NCBI GenBank assembly: GCA_045124055.1
Contig: JBGVKZ010000042.1
Location: 1-27,799, forward strand
Length of the DNA: 27,799 bases
From: CALZKI01 sp045124055
Lineage (GTDB): Bacteria; Bacillota; Clostridia; Lachnospirales; Lachnospiraceae
Direction: 5' to 3'
The translations under genes were made by a program, and so were the position numbers. The notes below the pieces were generated by a model. The model saw nothing but the letters and a program-made list of their open reading frames with translations. It made no database searches and had not been told where the DNA came from. Below are positions 15,397 to 23,702 of this stretch, in pieces (positions within the stretch are counted from its first letter, which is position 1; each line of letters begins with the position of its first letter).

Positions 15397-18328
15397 TACA
15401 AATATGAATATAAATCCAAGTATAACGGAAGTGCATTATGATGCATTTATTAGTTATAGACACTCAGAACTAGATAAGTTTGTGGCGGAAGAATTACATA
15501 AACAACTGGAAACCTTTAAAGTTCCCAAAAAGATAGCAAAAAAAATCGGGAAAAAAAGAATCAACCGTATTTTTAGAGATAAAGATGAACTTCCAATTAC
15601 CAGCAATTTGGCAGACCCTATTATTAATGCTTTAAGAACCTCAGAATTTTTAATTGTGATATGTTCTCCAAGACTGAAAGAATCACTTTGGTGTAAAAGA
15701 GAAATCGAGAACTTTATTGCTATGCACGGACAAGAAAGAGTTTTGGCAGTGCTAATTGAGGGTGAGCCTGGCGAATCTTTTCCGGAGGAACTATTATTTC
15801 GAGAAAAAGCTGTTACTTTAGAGAATGGTGAGGTGCGTACGATAAAAGAAGCCGTAGAGCCACTGGCGGCGGACGTTCGTGGAAAGAGCAAAAAGGAAAT
15901 AAAAAAGCAGATTAAAACGGAAATTTTGCGTCTTTTAGCTCCTATCTTGAATTGTAACTATGACGATTTAAAACAACGCCATAAAGAGCGAAAAACGCAG
16001 CGTATTTTGGCGGCAGCAGCCCTCATCTGTATGATTTGTCTTTCTTTTGGAAGCATTAGTACAGTAATGGCACTGAAAATACAAGAACAAAAGGAACAAT
16101 TAGATACACAATATTGGGAAACCTTGAAAACGAATGCAAAAATGGCGTCTGAAAACGCCTTAGAACTGTTAGAAAAGGGTGATAGAATTGGAGCAATTAC
16201 TTTAGCAAGAGAATTGCTTCCAGACAGTCTTACGGATACGGAAAAACCATATACCCCAGAGGCTTACTATGCGTTGACGCAGAGTCTTTATCCTTATGCC
16301 ATCGGCGACGTTTTATGTCCGGTATATCAGATAAAAGAAAATGCAGAAATTAATACAATAAAACTTTCTCCAGATGGAGATAAGCTTTTGACTTTGACAA
16401 AATATAATCAGCTTACCGTATGGGATATGGCAAATAAGAAGAAGTGTATTGATGTAAATTTGAAAGAATATTTTTCTCAAAATTTTTATGATTATCAGCT
16501 TACTTTTTTAGGAAGCAAAAAGGTGGCTGTTTTAGTGTATGACAAAATTGCCATTTTTGATTTGGAAGGAAATGAAACTGGTGAAGTCAGTACTTTGATT
16601 CCCTGTGATAAAAACCAATATTTTCATACAATAAAAAGTGATGCAGAGGGAAAATATGTATCAATTATTTCCAATTCTTGTATCCAGGTATATGAAGTGG
16701 AGAGCCAGAAAGTAGTTTATACTTATGTAGCAAGCGAAGAAGAAAAACTTGAAACGGATAATGTGAAAATTACTTCGGACAACCAGCTTATTTATATCAA
16801 AGAAAACGCAGATGAAAATATAGAAACTTCAAATATTATTTTTGTAAATTTGGAAAATCAGAGTATAACCCACGAATATGAGACAAAAGTGGGTGAGATA
16901 GAAGCTTTGGATATATCCAGTGATTCTTTTGTCGTAGTCAGTGGAAAAATACTAGATGATTCAGAGTCTATTCTATCTACTGATGCTATCTCTGTGATTT
17001 ATAGCTTTGACTTAAATACATACAGTGAAAAATGCTGGGAATATGAAGTGGAAGAATATGTTACCGAAGTAGTTGCACCAGCCATAGACCACAATTATGT
17101 TTTGTTTAAGTCCTATGGAAAAGTAACCGCCTTAGAAGCAAAAACCGGAATTTTACAGAATGTATATGCATTTGCTTCAGATATCATTGAAATATTCCAG
17201 GTACAAACAAAAGATGCTTATGTACTTTATACAAGAGGCGGTGGCTATGCCAATTTATTACCAAATTTAGACTTATGTGTTTCCATTGAAGGCACATTTA
17301 TATCTGGCTCAGATAATGTAAAAGAAATGGTTTGGGGCAATACTTTCCGAGCTGCTCTGCCATATTCTTCCAAGGAAGTTATAGTCTACGATTTTTATGA
17401 GAATACGGAAAAGGAAAGTGTTATCACCTTGGATAATTACATTTCTGCTGTTTGTGCAAATGAGAATAGTCCTCACAGTGTCATATTTACTTATAATGAT
17501 GTAGTGATTATAGAAAATGAAACTGGAGAAATTACTGGAGAACTTCCAGCGGATATGAGAGCGGTCGATATGAAAGTGTTGGATAATCAAGAGATTGAAA
17601 TCGTGAATGGCGATACTGTTTATTTTTATGATGAAAAAGGCAATCTACTTCGTACCGTTTTAATGGAATCTGATTATTTAATAACAGAAAGTATCAGTGT
17701 AGACGGCAAATATGTATATGGTACAGAACATAATAGTTTAAGTGCCTATGAGTGTGCTACCGGCAAACAGGTGGCTAGTTTATCCAAGGAAAAGGTCAAT
17801 TTTCAATCCGGAGATGAATTTGTATTTAGTAACACCTGTGACAAGTGTGTCGTTTTGAGCGTGACACAGCAACAGTGTAATGTGTATGAAACAACTACAA
17901 ATACGTTAATTGGACAGATTGACATTGATGCCACATATGTCGCGGATATGTTTTTCTCGGAAGATGACAACTATATCTATATTGTCTATGAAGACGGAAA
18001 AGTGGAGAGATATCATTGTGATACAATGGAACTAACAGATACCATTGAAGAACTGGATTATGTCACTAGCGAGATTTATGAAAAAGAAATAGCAGGCGAA
18101 AAAAAGTATTATTTTGCAAGTAGTTATGGTGCCTATGTTTTATGTGAAATCGACGGACAGCTAAAGGTGGAACAGTTTGTGAAGGATTTGGGTGTAGTAT
18201 TTAGCGGACAAAATAAATATTGGATTGTTGAGGATAAAAAAATTACTTCATTCCCTATCTATACCTATGAAGAAATGCTTGGAAAAGCCGACCAAATATG
18301 CTATGATAATTCATTATGGAATAATTAA
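15362..18328 (+). CDS. TIR-transmembrane-beta-propeller protein
   Basis: A 988-residue protein. Residues about 22-160 form a TIR domain of the bacterial TIR_2 type: YDAFISYRHSE at the first strand, RIFRDKDELPITSNL, TSEFLIVICSPRLKESLWC, and the catalytic-type glutamate Glu114 in SLWCKREIE (the WCxxE motif of NAD-hydrolysing TIR domains). A basic stretch (DDLKQRHKERKTQR) precedes one transmembrane helix at about 215-235 and a coiled coil. The remaining 700 residues are WD40/beta-propeller-like, for example LSPDGDKLLTLTKYNQLTVWD, SVDGKYVYGTEHNSLSAYE (in part) and EDDNYIYIVYEDGKVERYH, and should lie outside the membrane. I use ATG 15362, preceded by GAGGAAG, inside the 3' end of the DHH gene. The substrate and trigger are unknown; signalling or defence is inference. 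Confidence 0.85.
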   Translation: MDTNVNTITNIDTNMNINPSITEVHYDAFISYRHSELDKFVAEELHKQLETFKVPKKIAKKIGKKRINRIFRDKDELPITSNLADPIINALRTSEFLIVICSPRLKESLWCKREIENFIAMHGQERVLAVLIEGEPGESFPEELLFREKAVTLENGEVRTIKEAVEPLAADVRGKSKKEIKKQIKTEILRLLAPILNCNYDDLKQRHKERKTQRILAAAALICMICLSFGSISTVMALKIQEQKEQLDTQYWETLKTNAKMASENALELLEKGDRIGAITLARELLPDSLTDTEKPYTPEAYYALTQSLYPYAIGDVLCPVYQIKENAEINTIKLSPDGDKLLTLTKYNQLTVWDMANKKKCIDVNLKEYFSQNFYDYQLTFLGSKKVAVLVYDKIAIFDLEGNETGEVSTLIPCDKNQYFHTIKSDAEGKYVSIISNSCIQVYEVESQKVVYTYVASEEEKLETDNVKITSDNQLIYIKENADENIETSNIIFVNLENQSITHEYETKVGEIEALDISSDSFVVVSGKILDDSESILSTDAISVIYSFDLNTYSEKCWEYEVEEYVTEVVAPAIDHNYVLFKSYGKVTALEAKTGILQNVYAFASDIIEIFQVQTKDAYVLYTRGGGYANLLPNLDLCVSIEGTFISGSDNVKEMVWGNTFRAALPYSSKEVIVYDFYENTEKESVITLDNYISAVCANENSPHSVIFTYNDVVIIENETGEITGELPADMRAVDMKVLDNQEIEIVNGDTVYFYDEKGNLLRTVLMESDYLITESISVDGKYVYGTEHNSLSAYECATGKQVASLSKEKVNFQSGDEFVFSNTCDKCVVLSVTQQQCNVYETTTNTLIGQIDIDATYVADMFFSEDDNYIYIVYEDGKVERYHCDTMELTDTIEELDYVTSEIYEKEIAGEKKYYFASSYGAYVLCEIDGQLKVEQFVKDLGVVFSGQNKYWIVEDKKITSFPIYTYEEMLGKADQICYDNSLWNN

Positions 18329-18344
18329 TTTGTGAAGGAGGAAA

Positions 18345-18367
18345 ACCTGCGTTAAGTTGTTGCGGGT
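18345..18367 (+). promoter_or_regulatory. Hairpin between the Shine-Dalgarno sequence and the glnS start
   Basis: A strong AAGGAGG lies at 18335-18341, but the glnS ATG is at 18376, too far for normal use. ACCTGCG (18345-18351) can pair with TGCGGGT (18361-18367) with two G-U pairs, and folding it out would bring the site to about 11 nt from the ATG. An in-frame TAA at 18367-18369 rules out an earlier start. Confidence 0.5.
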
Positions 18368-18375
18368 AACCAAAA

Positions 18376-20094
18376 ATGAGCGAAGCAGAAAAAGTAAATG
18401 TAACAGAAGCGGATACTGTTTCTGAAAAAGAAGAAAAAGAAGTTATTTCCAAGAACTTTATTGAACAGATTATTGAGAAAGATTTGGCAGAAGGTGTTTA
18501 TGATACCGTTCATACAAGATTTCCACCAGAGCCAAATGGATATTTACATATTGGACATGCAAAAAGTATTTTATTAAACTATGGCCTTGCAAAGCAGTAT
18601 GGCGGTAAGTTTAATATGCGTTTTGATGATACAAATCCGACAAAAGAAAAAACAGAATTTGTAGATTCTATTAAAGCAGATATTGAATGGCTTGGTGCAG
18701 ATTGGGAAGACAGATTGTTCTTTGCATCAAACTATTTTGAACAGATGTATGAAGCGGCAGTCAAATTGATTAAAAAAGGCAAAGCCTATGTTTCTGATTT
18801 GACCGCAGAGCAGATGAGAGAATATCGAGGAACTTTAACAGAACCTGGTAAAGAGGACCCAAGTAGAAATAGAAGTATTGAGGAAAACTTGGAGCTTTTT
18901 GAAAATATGAAAAACGGTGTGTACGAAGATGGAGAAAAGGTATTACGTGCCAAAATTGATATGACTTCTCCAAATATGAATATGCGTGACCCAATTATTT
19001 ATCGTGTGGCACACATTGCACATCACAATACAGGTGACAAGTGGTGTATCTACCCAATGTACGATTTTGCACACCCAATCGAAGATGCAATCGAAGGAAT
19101 TACACATTCTATCTGTACTTTGGAATTTGAAGACCACAGACCACTCTATGACTGGGTTGTAAGAGAATTAGAATACGAAAAACCACCAAAACAGATTGAA
19201 TTTGCAAAAATGTACTTAACCAATGTGGTTACTGGTAAGCGATACATTAAAAAATTAGTAGAAGATGGTATCGTTGATGGTTGGGACGACCCAAGATTAG
19301 TGTCTATTGCGGCACTTAGAAGACGAGGCTTTACACCGGAATCTATCAAGAAATTTGTAGATTTATGTGGAGTTTCTAAGAGCAATTCTTCTGTGGATTA
19401 TGCAATGCTTGAATATTGTATTCGAGAAGATTTAAAATTAAAAAGTAAGCGTGTTATGGCGGTACTTGACCCAATTAAATTGGTGATTGACAACTATCCA
19501 GAAGATACCACAGAAATGCTTCCGGTAGTAAATAACTTAGAAAATGCAGAGCTTGGCAGCAGAGAAATTCCTTTTGGTAGAGAAATTTATATCGAAAGAG
19601 ATGACTTTATGGAAGAACCACCTAAGAAATATTTCCGCCTTTTCCCAGGCAATGAAGTAAGACTTATGAATGCTTATTTCGTAAAATGTACGGATTATGA
19701 AAAGGATGAAAATGGCAATGTAACGGTTGTTCATTGTACTTATGACCCTGCCAGCCGTGGTGGAAATAGTCCTGATGGCCGTAAAGTAAAAGGAACAATT
19801 CATTGGGTTCCTGTAAAAGAAGCTGTAAAAGTGGAAGCACGTTTATATGAAAATATCATAGATGAAGAAAAAGGCGTTTATAATGAAGACGGAAGCCTTA
19901 ATTTGAATCCAAATTCTTTAACCGTTTTAAAGAATTGTTATGTAGAACCGGCTTTACTCGGTTCTAAGGCTTATGACAGCTTCCAGTTTGTAAGAAATGG
20001 ATTTTTCTGTGTAGACAGTAAAGATTCTAAAGAAGATGCTATGGTATTTAACAGAATTGTTTCATTAAAGAGTTCATATAATTTGCCAAAATAA
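18376..20094 (+). CDS. glnS: Glutaminyl-tRNA synthetase
   Basis: A class I aminoacyl-tRNA synthetase that charges tRNA-Gln directly. The 572-residue protein has the GlnRS/GluRS HIGH motif in RFPPEPNGYLHIGHAKSI (58-61), MRFDDTNPTKE, and the downstream GWDDPRLVSIAALRRRGFTPESI typical of GlnRS, followed by the two beta-barrel anticodon-binding domains. The KMSKS-equivalent is unusual: VVTGKRYIKKL, with Thr286-Gly287-Lys288-Arg289 instead of the common VMSKRKL. An extra acidic N-terminal segment of about 30 residues precedes the core. It lies 47 nt after the TIR gene, with a structured ribosome binding region, and is followed by a DUF2225 gene. Confidence 0.95.
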   Translation: MSEAEKVNVTEADTVSEKEEKEVISKNFIEQIIEKDLAEGVYDTVHTRFPPEPNGYLHIGHAKSILLNYGLAKQYGGKFNMRFDDTNPTKEKTEFVDSIKADIEWLGADWEDRLFFASNYFEQMYEAAVKLIKKGKAYVSDLTAEQMREYRGTLTEPGKEDPSRNRSIEENLELFENMKNGVYEDGEKVLRAKIDMTSPNMNMRDPIIYRVAHIAHHNTGDKWCIYPMYDFAHPIEDAIEGITHSICTLEFEDHRPLYDWVVRELEYEKPPKQIEFAKMYLTNVVTGKRYIKKLVEDGIVDGWDDPRLVSIAALRRRGFTPESIKKFVDLCGVSKSNSSVDYAMLEYCIREDLKLKSKRVMAVLDPIKLVIDNYPEDTTEMLPVVNNLENAELGSREIPFGREIYIERDDFMEEPPKKYFRLFPGNEVRLMNAYFVKCTDYEKDENGNVTVVHCTYDPASRGGNSPDGRKVKGTIHWVPVKEAVKVEARLYENIIDEEKGVYNEDGSLNLNPNSLTVLKNCYVEPALLGSKAYDSFQFVRNGFFCVDSKDSKEDAMVFNRIVSLKSSYNLPK

Positions 20095-20124
20095 AGGTAG
20101 CATATAAGGAAGTAGGAGAGGATT

Positions 20125-20991
20125 ATGTCAGATTTATTGTCAGGATTAAGCTCATTAGGATTGGGCGATTTAAAAGAAATGAACCTTTTTGAAGAGCCAA
20201 AGGAAGAAAAAGAAGAAAAAGCGGCACAAGAAGTAGTCGTTGACGAAACAGAGTTTTTATTAGAAAGAACATATGAATGTCCAATTTGTGGCAGAAAATT
20301 TAAATGTATTATGCCAAGAGCAGGTAAATCTAAATTGGTAGGGACAGATATGGATTTACGTCCTGTGCATGAATATGTGGATTTGACAAAATATGATGTA
20401 ATTGTTTGTCAGAATTGTGGTTATGCGTCTCTTAGTCGTTATCACGGCACGATTACAGACAGACAGAAAAAAGCTATATTGGAAAAAATCTCTCAGAACT
20501 ATAAGGGAGATATGACACCCAAAAAAGTGTATACCTACGAAGAAGCCTTGGCACATTATCAACTTGCTTTAGTAAATGCCATTGTAAGACAGGCAAAGCA
20601 CAGTGAAAAAGCATATATCTGTTTAAAAGCTGGCTGGCTCGTAAGAGGCTACGCAGAATGGCTTTTAACGGAAGAAGGCAAAAAGGATGCAGAGGCTGAG
20701 AAGAAACGTGAGCAGGCACTCAAAATGGAAGAGGATTATATCAAAAATGCATTTGAGGGCTTCCAGTCAGCCATTACTAATGAAAACTTCCCAATCGCCG
20801 GAATGGATGAAAATACGATGAATTATTTGATTGCAGTATTGGCATATCGTTTTGACAGATTAGATGTTGCAGGAACCATGATTTCCAGAATTTTAGTATC
20901 TCCTGCAGCAAGTAATCGAATCAAAGACCGTGCAAGAGAATTAAAAGATTTGGTTGTAGCCAAATTGAAAGAAAATAAGAAAAACAGTTAA
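20125..20991 (+). CDS. DUF2225 zinc-ribbon protein
   Basis: A 288-residue soluble protein. Two CxxC pairs, CPICGRKF (Cys52, Cys55) and CQNCGYASLSRY (Cys95, Cys98), frame the DUF2225 core, with LRPVHEYVDLTKYDVIVC between them. The C-terminal 180 residues are helical and TPR-like (LAHYQLALVNAIVRQAKHSEKA; YLIAVLAYRFDRLDVAGTMI). The family is common in clostridia; function is not established. It has a GGAGAGG site and follows glnS by 30 nt. A strong terminator closes the unit. Confidence 0.85.
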   Translation: MSDLLSGLSSLGLGDLKEMNLFEEPKEEKEEKAAQEVVVDETEFLLERTYECPICGRKFKCIMPRAGKSKLVGTDMDLRPVHEYVDLTKYDVIVCQNCGYASLSRYHGTITDRQKKAILEKISQNYKGDMTPKKVYTYEEALAHYQLALVNAIVRQAKHSEKAYICLKAGWLVRGYAEWLLTEEGKKDAEAEKKREQALKMEEDYIKNAFEGFQSAITNENFPIAGMDENTMNYLIAVLAYRFDRLDVAGTMISRILVSPAASNRIKDRARELKDLVVAKLKENKKNS

Positions 20992-21008
20992 TTATGGCAA
21001 AAAGAAAA

Positions 21009-21040
21009 GAGTTACTTTTAGTAAAGTAACTCCTTTCTTT
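21009..21040. terminator. Bidirectional intrinsic terminator
   Basis: GAGTTACTTT (21009-21018) and AAAGTAACTC (21023-21032) form a perfect 10-bp stem with a 4-nt loop, flanked by A-rich and T-rich tracts, so it can stop both the DUF2225 unit and the convergent gene ending at 21045. Confidence 0.85.
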
Positions 21041-21044
21041 TTTA

Positions 21045-21434
21045 TTATTCTTCTGTTGTTTCACTTTCACCGTCTGAGCTAGAATCTTCATCTTCTAAAT
21101 CCAATGGTTCAACTTCTAAATCATCCTCATCATCAAAAAATTCTTCAACCACATCATCGGAAGCAGCTCCTACCTTATGTTTTACCATATCTACTGTTTT
21201 TTCTAAAACATCGCCTGCTTTACTTACGAAAACGTTCACTTTTTCGCCAGCTTTTTCAAAATTTAATGGAACATAGTTACGGGTTGTACTTTCCTTTTCA
21301 GAGGAATCATCATTTTCTTCATCAAAATCAAAGGATTCTTCGTCTTTTTTCTTTTTTAAATAGTAATATGCACCAGCTGCGGCAGTACCAATAAGTGCTG
21401 TGGCTAATAAAGCCTTACCTAATTTTTTCGCCAT
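21045..21434 (-). CDS. Small membrane-anchored acidic protein (YtxH-like layout)
   Basis: A 129-residue reverse-strand protein beginning MAKKLGKALLATALIGTAAAGAYYYLKKKKD: a short N-terminal hydrophobic helix ending in YYYLKKKK, the layout of small YtxH-like envelope proteins. A helical segment at about 60-92 (AGEKVNVFVSKAGDVLEKTV) precedes a very acidic Asp/Glu/Ser tail. It has no catalytic motif. A GAAAGGGG site precedes the ATG. The assignment rests on layout only, and a specific function cannot be given. Confidence 0.7.
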   Translation of the reverse strand: MAKKLGKALLATALIGTAAAGAYYYLKKKKDEESFDFDEENDDSSEKESTTRNYVPLNFEKAGEKVNVFVSKAGDVLEKTVDMVKHKVGAASDDVVEEFFDDEDDLEVEPLDLEDEDSSSDGESETTEE

Positions 21435-21553
21435 AGTGGAACCCCTTTCTTATAGTTATTCTGCAATTTAATGTACTTTTATTCTAATACTATTTTGTAA
21501 AAAATGAAAGAGATTATGTATTACATTTTTATAAACTTTTTAAAATAAGAGTG

Positions 21554-21582
21554 TTGAAAGTGAAAAGAAAGTGTGTTATATT
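21554..21582 (+). promoter_or_regulatory. Promoter of the tetR-family gene
   Basis: TTGAAA (21554-21559), 17-bp spacer, TATATT (21577-21582). Confidence 0.75.
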
Positions 21583-21591
21583 AGAAAAACC

Positions 21592-21604
21592 GACCATTAT
21601 GGTC
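21592..21604. promoter_or_regulatory. Probable TetR-family operator
   Basis: GACCATTATGGTC is a perfect palindrome (6-bp arms, one central base) starting 10 bp after the -10 box, over the expected start of transcription and just before the regulator's own ATG. This position fits autorepression. Confidence 0.65.
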
Positions 21605-21621
21605 AATTATGAGGTGTAGTA

Positions 21622-22224
21622 ATGAATGAGAAGTTTTTTGATTTAAAAAAAGAGAAGCAGGATAGAATGATAAATGCTGCATTGAAAGCTTTTGCTATTA
21701 ACGGCTATAAGCGTGCCAGTACAGATGAAATTGTCAAAGATGCAGGCATCAGTAAGGGGTTACTGTTCCACTATTTTGACACGAAATTAGGCTTATATGA
21801 ATTTGTCTATGATTATAGTGTCAGATACATTTTGATGGAAATTTCGGCGTCTGTTAGTCAAAATGAGACGGATTTTTTTGCGTTATATGAACAAAAAGAA
21901 ATGTGCAAAATTCAGGCATTAAAAAATTATCCCTATATGCAGCAGATGATTAATCGTTCTATGCAGGAAGATGATGCAGAGGCAGTATCTGTTATCTGGG
22001 AAAGGCGAGAAGATTATTCGTTGAAAATTTCAGAATTGATGAAACAGGCAGATTTATCTAAATTTTTAGAGAGTGTAGATTCTTATAAGCTTCGTAAAAT
22101 CATTGATTTTACAGTTGAGGGACTTATGACAGAACGTTTTAGAGAACAGGCTTTTGATGTGGAAAAGCTGATGGAAGAAGTTATGGATTACTTAAATATG
22201 TTAAAACGTATTACTTATAAATAA
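21622..22224 (+). CDS. TetR/AcrR family transcriptional regulator
   Basis: A 200-residue regulator. Residues about 12-58 are the TetR helix-turn-helix: RMINAALKAFAINGYKRAST, DEIVKDAGISKGLLFHYFDTK (in part), which is the usual A-F--GY--T---IA--AGVSKG-LYHYF pattern. The C-terminal ligand-binding half is variable and gives no clue to the ligand. A clean promoter and a palindrome (21592-21604) precede it, so it probably represses itself. No transporter or enzyme follows; the next gene downstream is convergent, so its other targets lie elsewhere. Start ATG 21622 follows GAGGTG. Confidence 0.9.
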   Translation: MNEKFFDLKKEKQDRMINAALKAFAINGYKRASTDEIVKDAGISKGLLFHYFDTKLGLYEFVYDYSVRYILMEISASVSQNETDFFALYEQKEMCKIQALKNYPYMQQMINRSMQEDDAEAVSVIWERREDYSLKISELMKQADLSKFLESVDSYKLRKIIDFTVEGLMTERFREQAFDVEKLMEEVMDYLNMLKRITYK

Positions 22225-22247
22225 AATGAACGTTTCTTGAGCAGAAA

Positions 22248-22288
22248 AAAGGCTTTTGCAACATATGTGCGAAAGCCTTTCCTTTTTT
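22248..22288. terminator. Bidirectional terminator between tetR and the DUF6062-like gene
   Basis: AAAGGCTTTTGC (22248-22259) pairs with GCGAAAGCCTTT (22269-22280), one wobble, 9-nt loop, followed by CCTTTTTTT and preceded by an A-run, so it can serve both convergent genes. Confidence 0.85.
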
Positions 22289-22290
22289 TG

Positions 22291-23052
22291 CTATTTTTTT
22301 GCCTGATAATAGTTATCTGCCGGATAACCGCCTTTTAACTTCTGCATACCTCTTTGCAAGGCGTCCTTCGAATCTTTCCAGTCGGCATTGACATTTTTAT
22401 AATCAAATTTCTCAATAAACCAACTAACATCTTCGTAAAGGCGTTCCATATTTTTTTCCATAATAGGAAACATAAAATCGAAAAATTCCTGCTGCTCCTT
22501 TTCCTTTAAATGAGACACACAGGCTTCGCAAACTTGTCCGAAGTGAGTGATACAAAAACCCTTGCTGTTTGCCAGTTTTTCTTTAAAGGCAGTGTCTTCT
22601 TTATACAGGTAGAAAAAGGTATCCATATATCGCTCATAGGTTTTGGCACTTTCTTCACAGATATAACAGCTACATTTTCGATTTTCTGCCCACAAAGCAA
22701 CTGAGTTCTTGGAAGAAACATTTTTAGAAAGCCTCTCGCCAAGAGAAATTCTTACCGGTTTACAGGATTTGAAAGCAGCTTTCATATCTTTGATAGTCTT
22801 TAAATAGTGAGTTTTCAAAATCCAGGCGTTGCCAAGGGCATTTCCGTAGTGGAACATCTTGTTAAAATGGTCTTTGCAAAAGCCCTTTTCATCTGTTATG
22901 GCACGCATATCTTTTTCCATATAAGATGAACCGGAGCCAATGCAATAATCGAGTAAATCCTGTTCCACATTTCGCTCAATAAAGCAAAATGGGCATTCAT
23001 CGTTGGCATTTACCGCATCATTTAACGGAATGGTATATAATTTTTCTTTCAT
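22291..23052 (-). CDS. DUF6062-like cysteine/histidine protein
   Basis: A 253-residue soluble protein on the reverse strand. It has two matching halves: CPFCFIERN followed by GFCKDHFNKMF, and CSCYICEES followed by GFCITHFGQVCEAC. The repeat CxxC...GFCxxH suggests two equivalent metal- or cofactor-binding sites. I recognise it as the DUF6062 type from Lachnospiraceae; function unknown. It has its own promoter at 23089-23117 and an AAGGAAGG site before ATG 23052. Confidence 0.8.
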   Translation of the reverse strand: MKEKLYTIPLNDAVNANDECPFCFIERNVEQDLLDYCIGSGSSYMEKDMRAITDEKGFCKDHFNKMFHYGNALGNAWILKTHYLKTIKDMKAAFKSCKPVRISLGERLSKNVSSKNSVALWAENRKCSCYICEESAKTYERYMDTFFYLYKEDTAFKEKLANSKGFCITHFGQVCEACVSHLKEKEQQEFFDFMFPIMEKNMERLYEDVSWFIEKFDYKNVNADWKDSKDALQRGMQKLKGGYPADNYYQAKK

Positions 23053-23088
23053 AAAAGTACCTTCCTTATTGTTTTTTTACTTAAAACT

Positions 23089-23117
23089 ATTGTAAGAAAA
23101 AACAGATAGATAGGCAA
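23089..23117 (-). promoter_or_regulatory. Promoter of the DUF6062-like gene
   Basis: Reading the reverse strand: TTGCCT (23117-23112), 17-bp spacer, TACAAT (23094-23089), about 36 nt before the start codon. Confidence 0.7.
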
Positions 23118-23136
23118 GAAAAAAATATAGTAATCT

Positions 23137-23667
23137 TTAGGCGTTACATTCTTTTTTTACTTTTGCAATCGCTTTGGATACTGGTGGAATCAGTAAAAGA
23201 ACTATTGTTATGGCAGCCTCCGTATATATGTATGCACCATTGTAAGCTAAAGTATACAACATTGGTGACCAACCCTCCCAAGCATATTCAGAGAAGAAAA
23301 TATAACCAGACAAGGAAGAAAACAGATATCTGCCGGTAATACCTACCAGGTAGCCCATAATAAGACCATGTTTTTTCTTATAGAAAAAGCCACCAAGTCC
23401 TAATGCACCAAAAGCCAAAACGTAGTCCATAACAACCTGCATAGGATAATATATCTGTGGGTCAATCACTAATTGTAATAAGCCATATACAACTGCAGTA
23501 AGAAGTCCAAGCTTTGGACCATAAAAATAACCTGCAAGTACAACAAAAAGCATACTAAGTAAGGTTACTGAGCCGCCGAATGGAAATGAAAAAATTTTGA
23601 TAAAAGATGTCACTGTGGCAAGTGCGATTAAAAGTCCGCAGAATGCCAAATTTTTAATTTTAAACAT
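23137..23667 (-). CDS. thiT: Thiamine ECF transporter S-component
   Basis: A 176-residue membrane protein with about six hydrophobic helices that binds thiamine and works with the shared ECF energising module, not encoded here. Family marks are GPKLGLLTAVVYGLLQLVID followed by PQIYYPMQVVMDYVLAFGALG, WEGWSPMLYTLAYNGAY and a conserved Glu in YIYTEA, matching the thiamine-binding pocket of ThiT. ATG 23667 is the true start, as AGGAGG lies 7 nt upstream; longer reading frames into the leader have no site. A TPP riboswitch and a hairpin hiding the ribosome binding site precede it, so it should be switched off when thiamine is plentiful. Confidence 0.92.
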   Translation of the reverse strand: MFKIKNLAFCGLLIALATVTSFIKIFSFPFGGSVTLLSMLFVVLAGYFYGPKLGLLTAVVYGLLQLVIDPQIYYPMQVVMDYVLAFGALGLGGFFYKKKHGLIMGYLVGITGRYLFSSLSGYIFFSEYAWEGWSPMLYTLAYNGAYIYTEAAITIVLLLIPPVSKAIAKVKKECNA

Positions 23668-23690
23668 AAAAAAACCTCCTAAGGTGGAGG
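23668..23690 (-). terminator. thiT expression platform: hairpin hiding the ribosome binding site, with T-tract
   Basis: On the reverse strand CCTCC (23690-23686) pairs with GGAGG (23679-23675), which is the thiT ribosome binding site itself, and seven T residues follow directly up to the ATG. The same short hairpin could block ribosome access, terminate transcription, or both. Confidence 0.6.
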
Positions 23691-23702
23691 GGATACAATG
23701 AC

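Noticed and set aside
21104..21394. Forward ORF opposite the small acidic membrane protein
   Set aside because: The reverse reading has a ribosome binding site, a membrane helix and sensible composition; the forward reading is a His/Leu/Gln-rich shadow.
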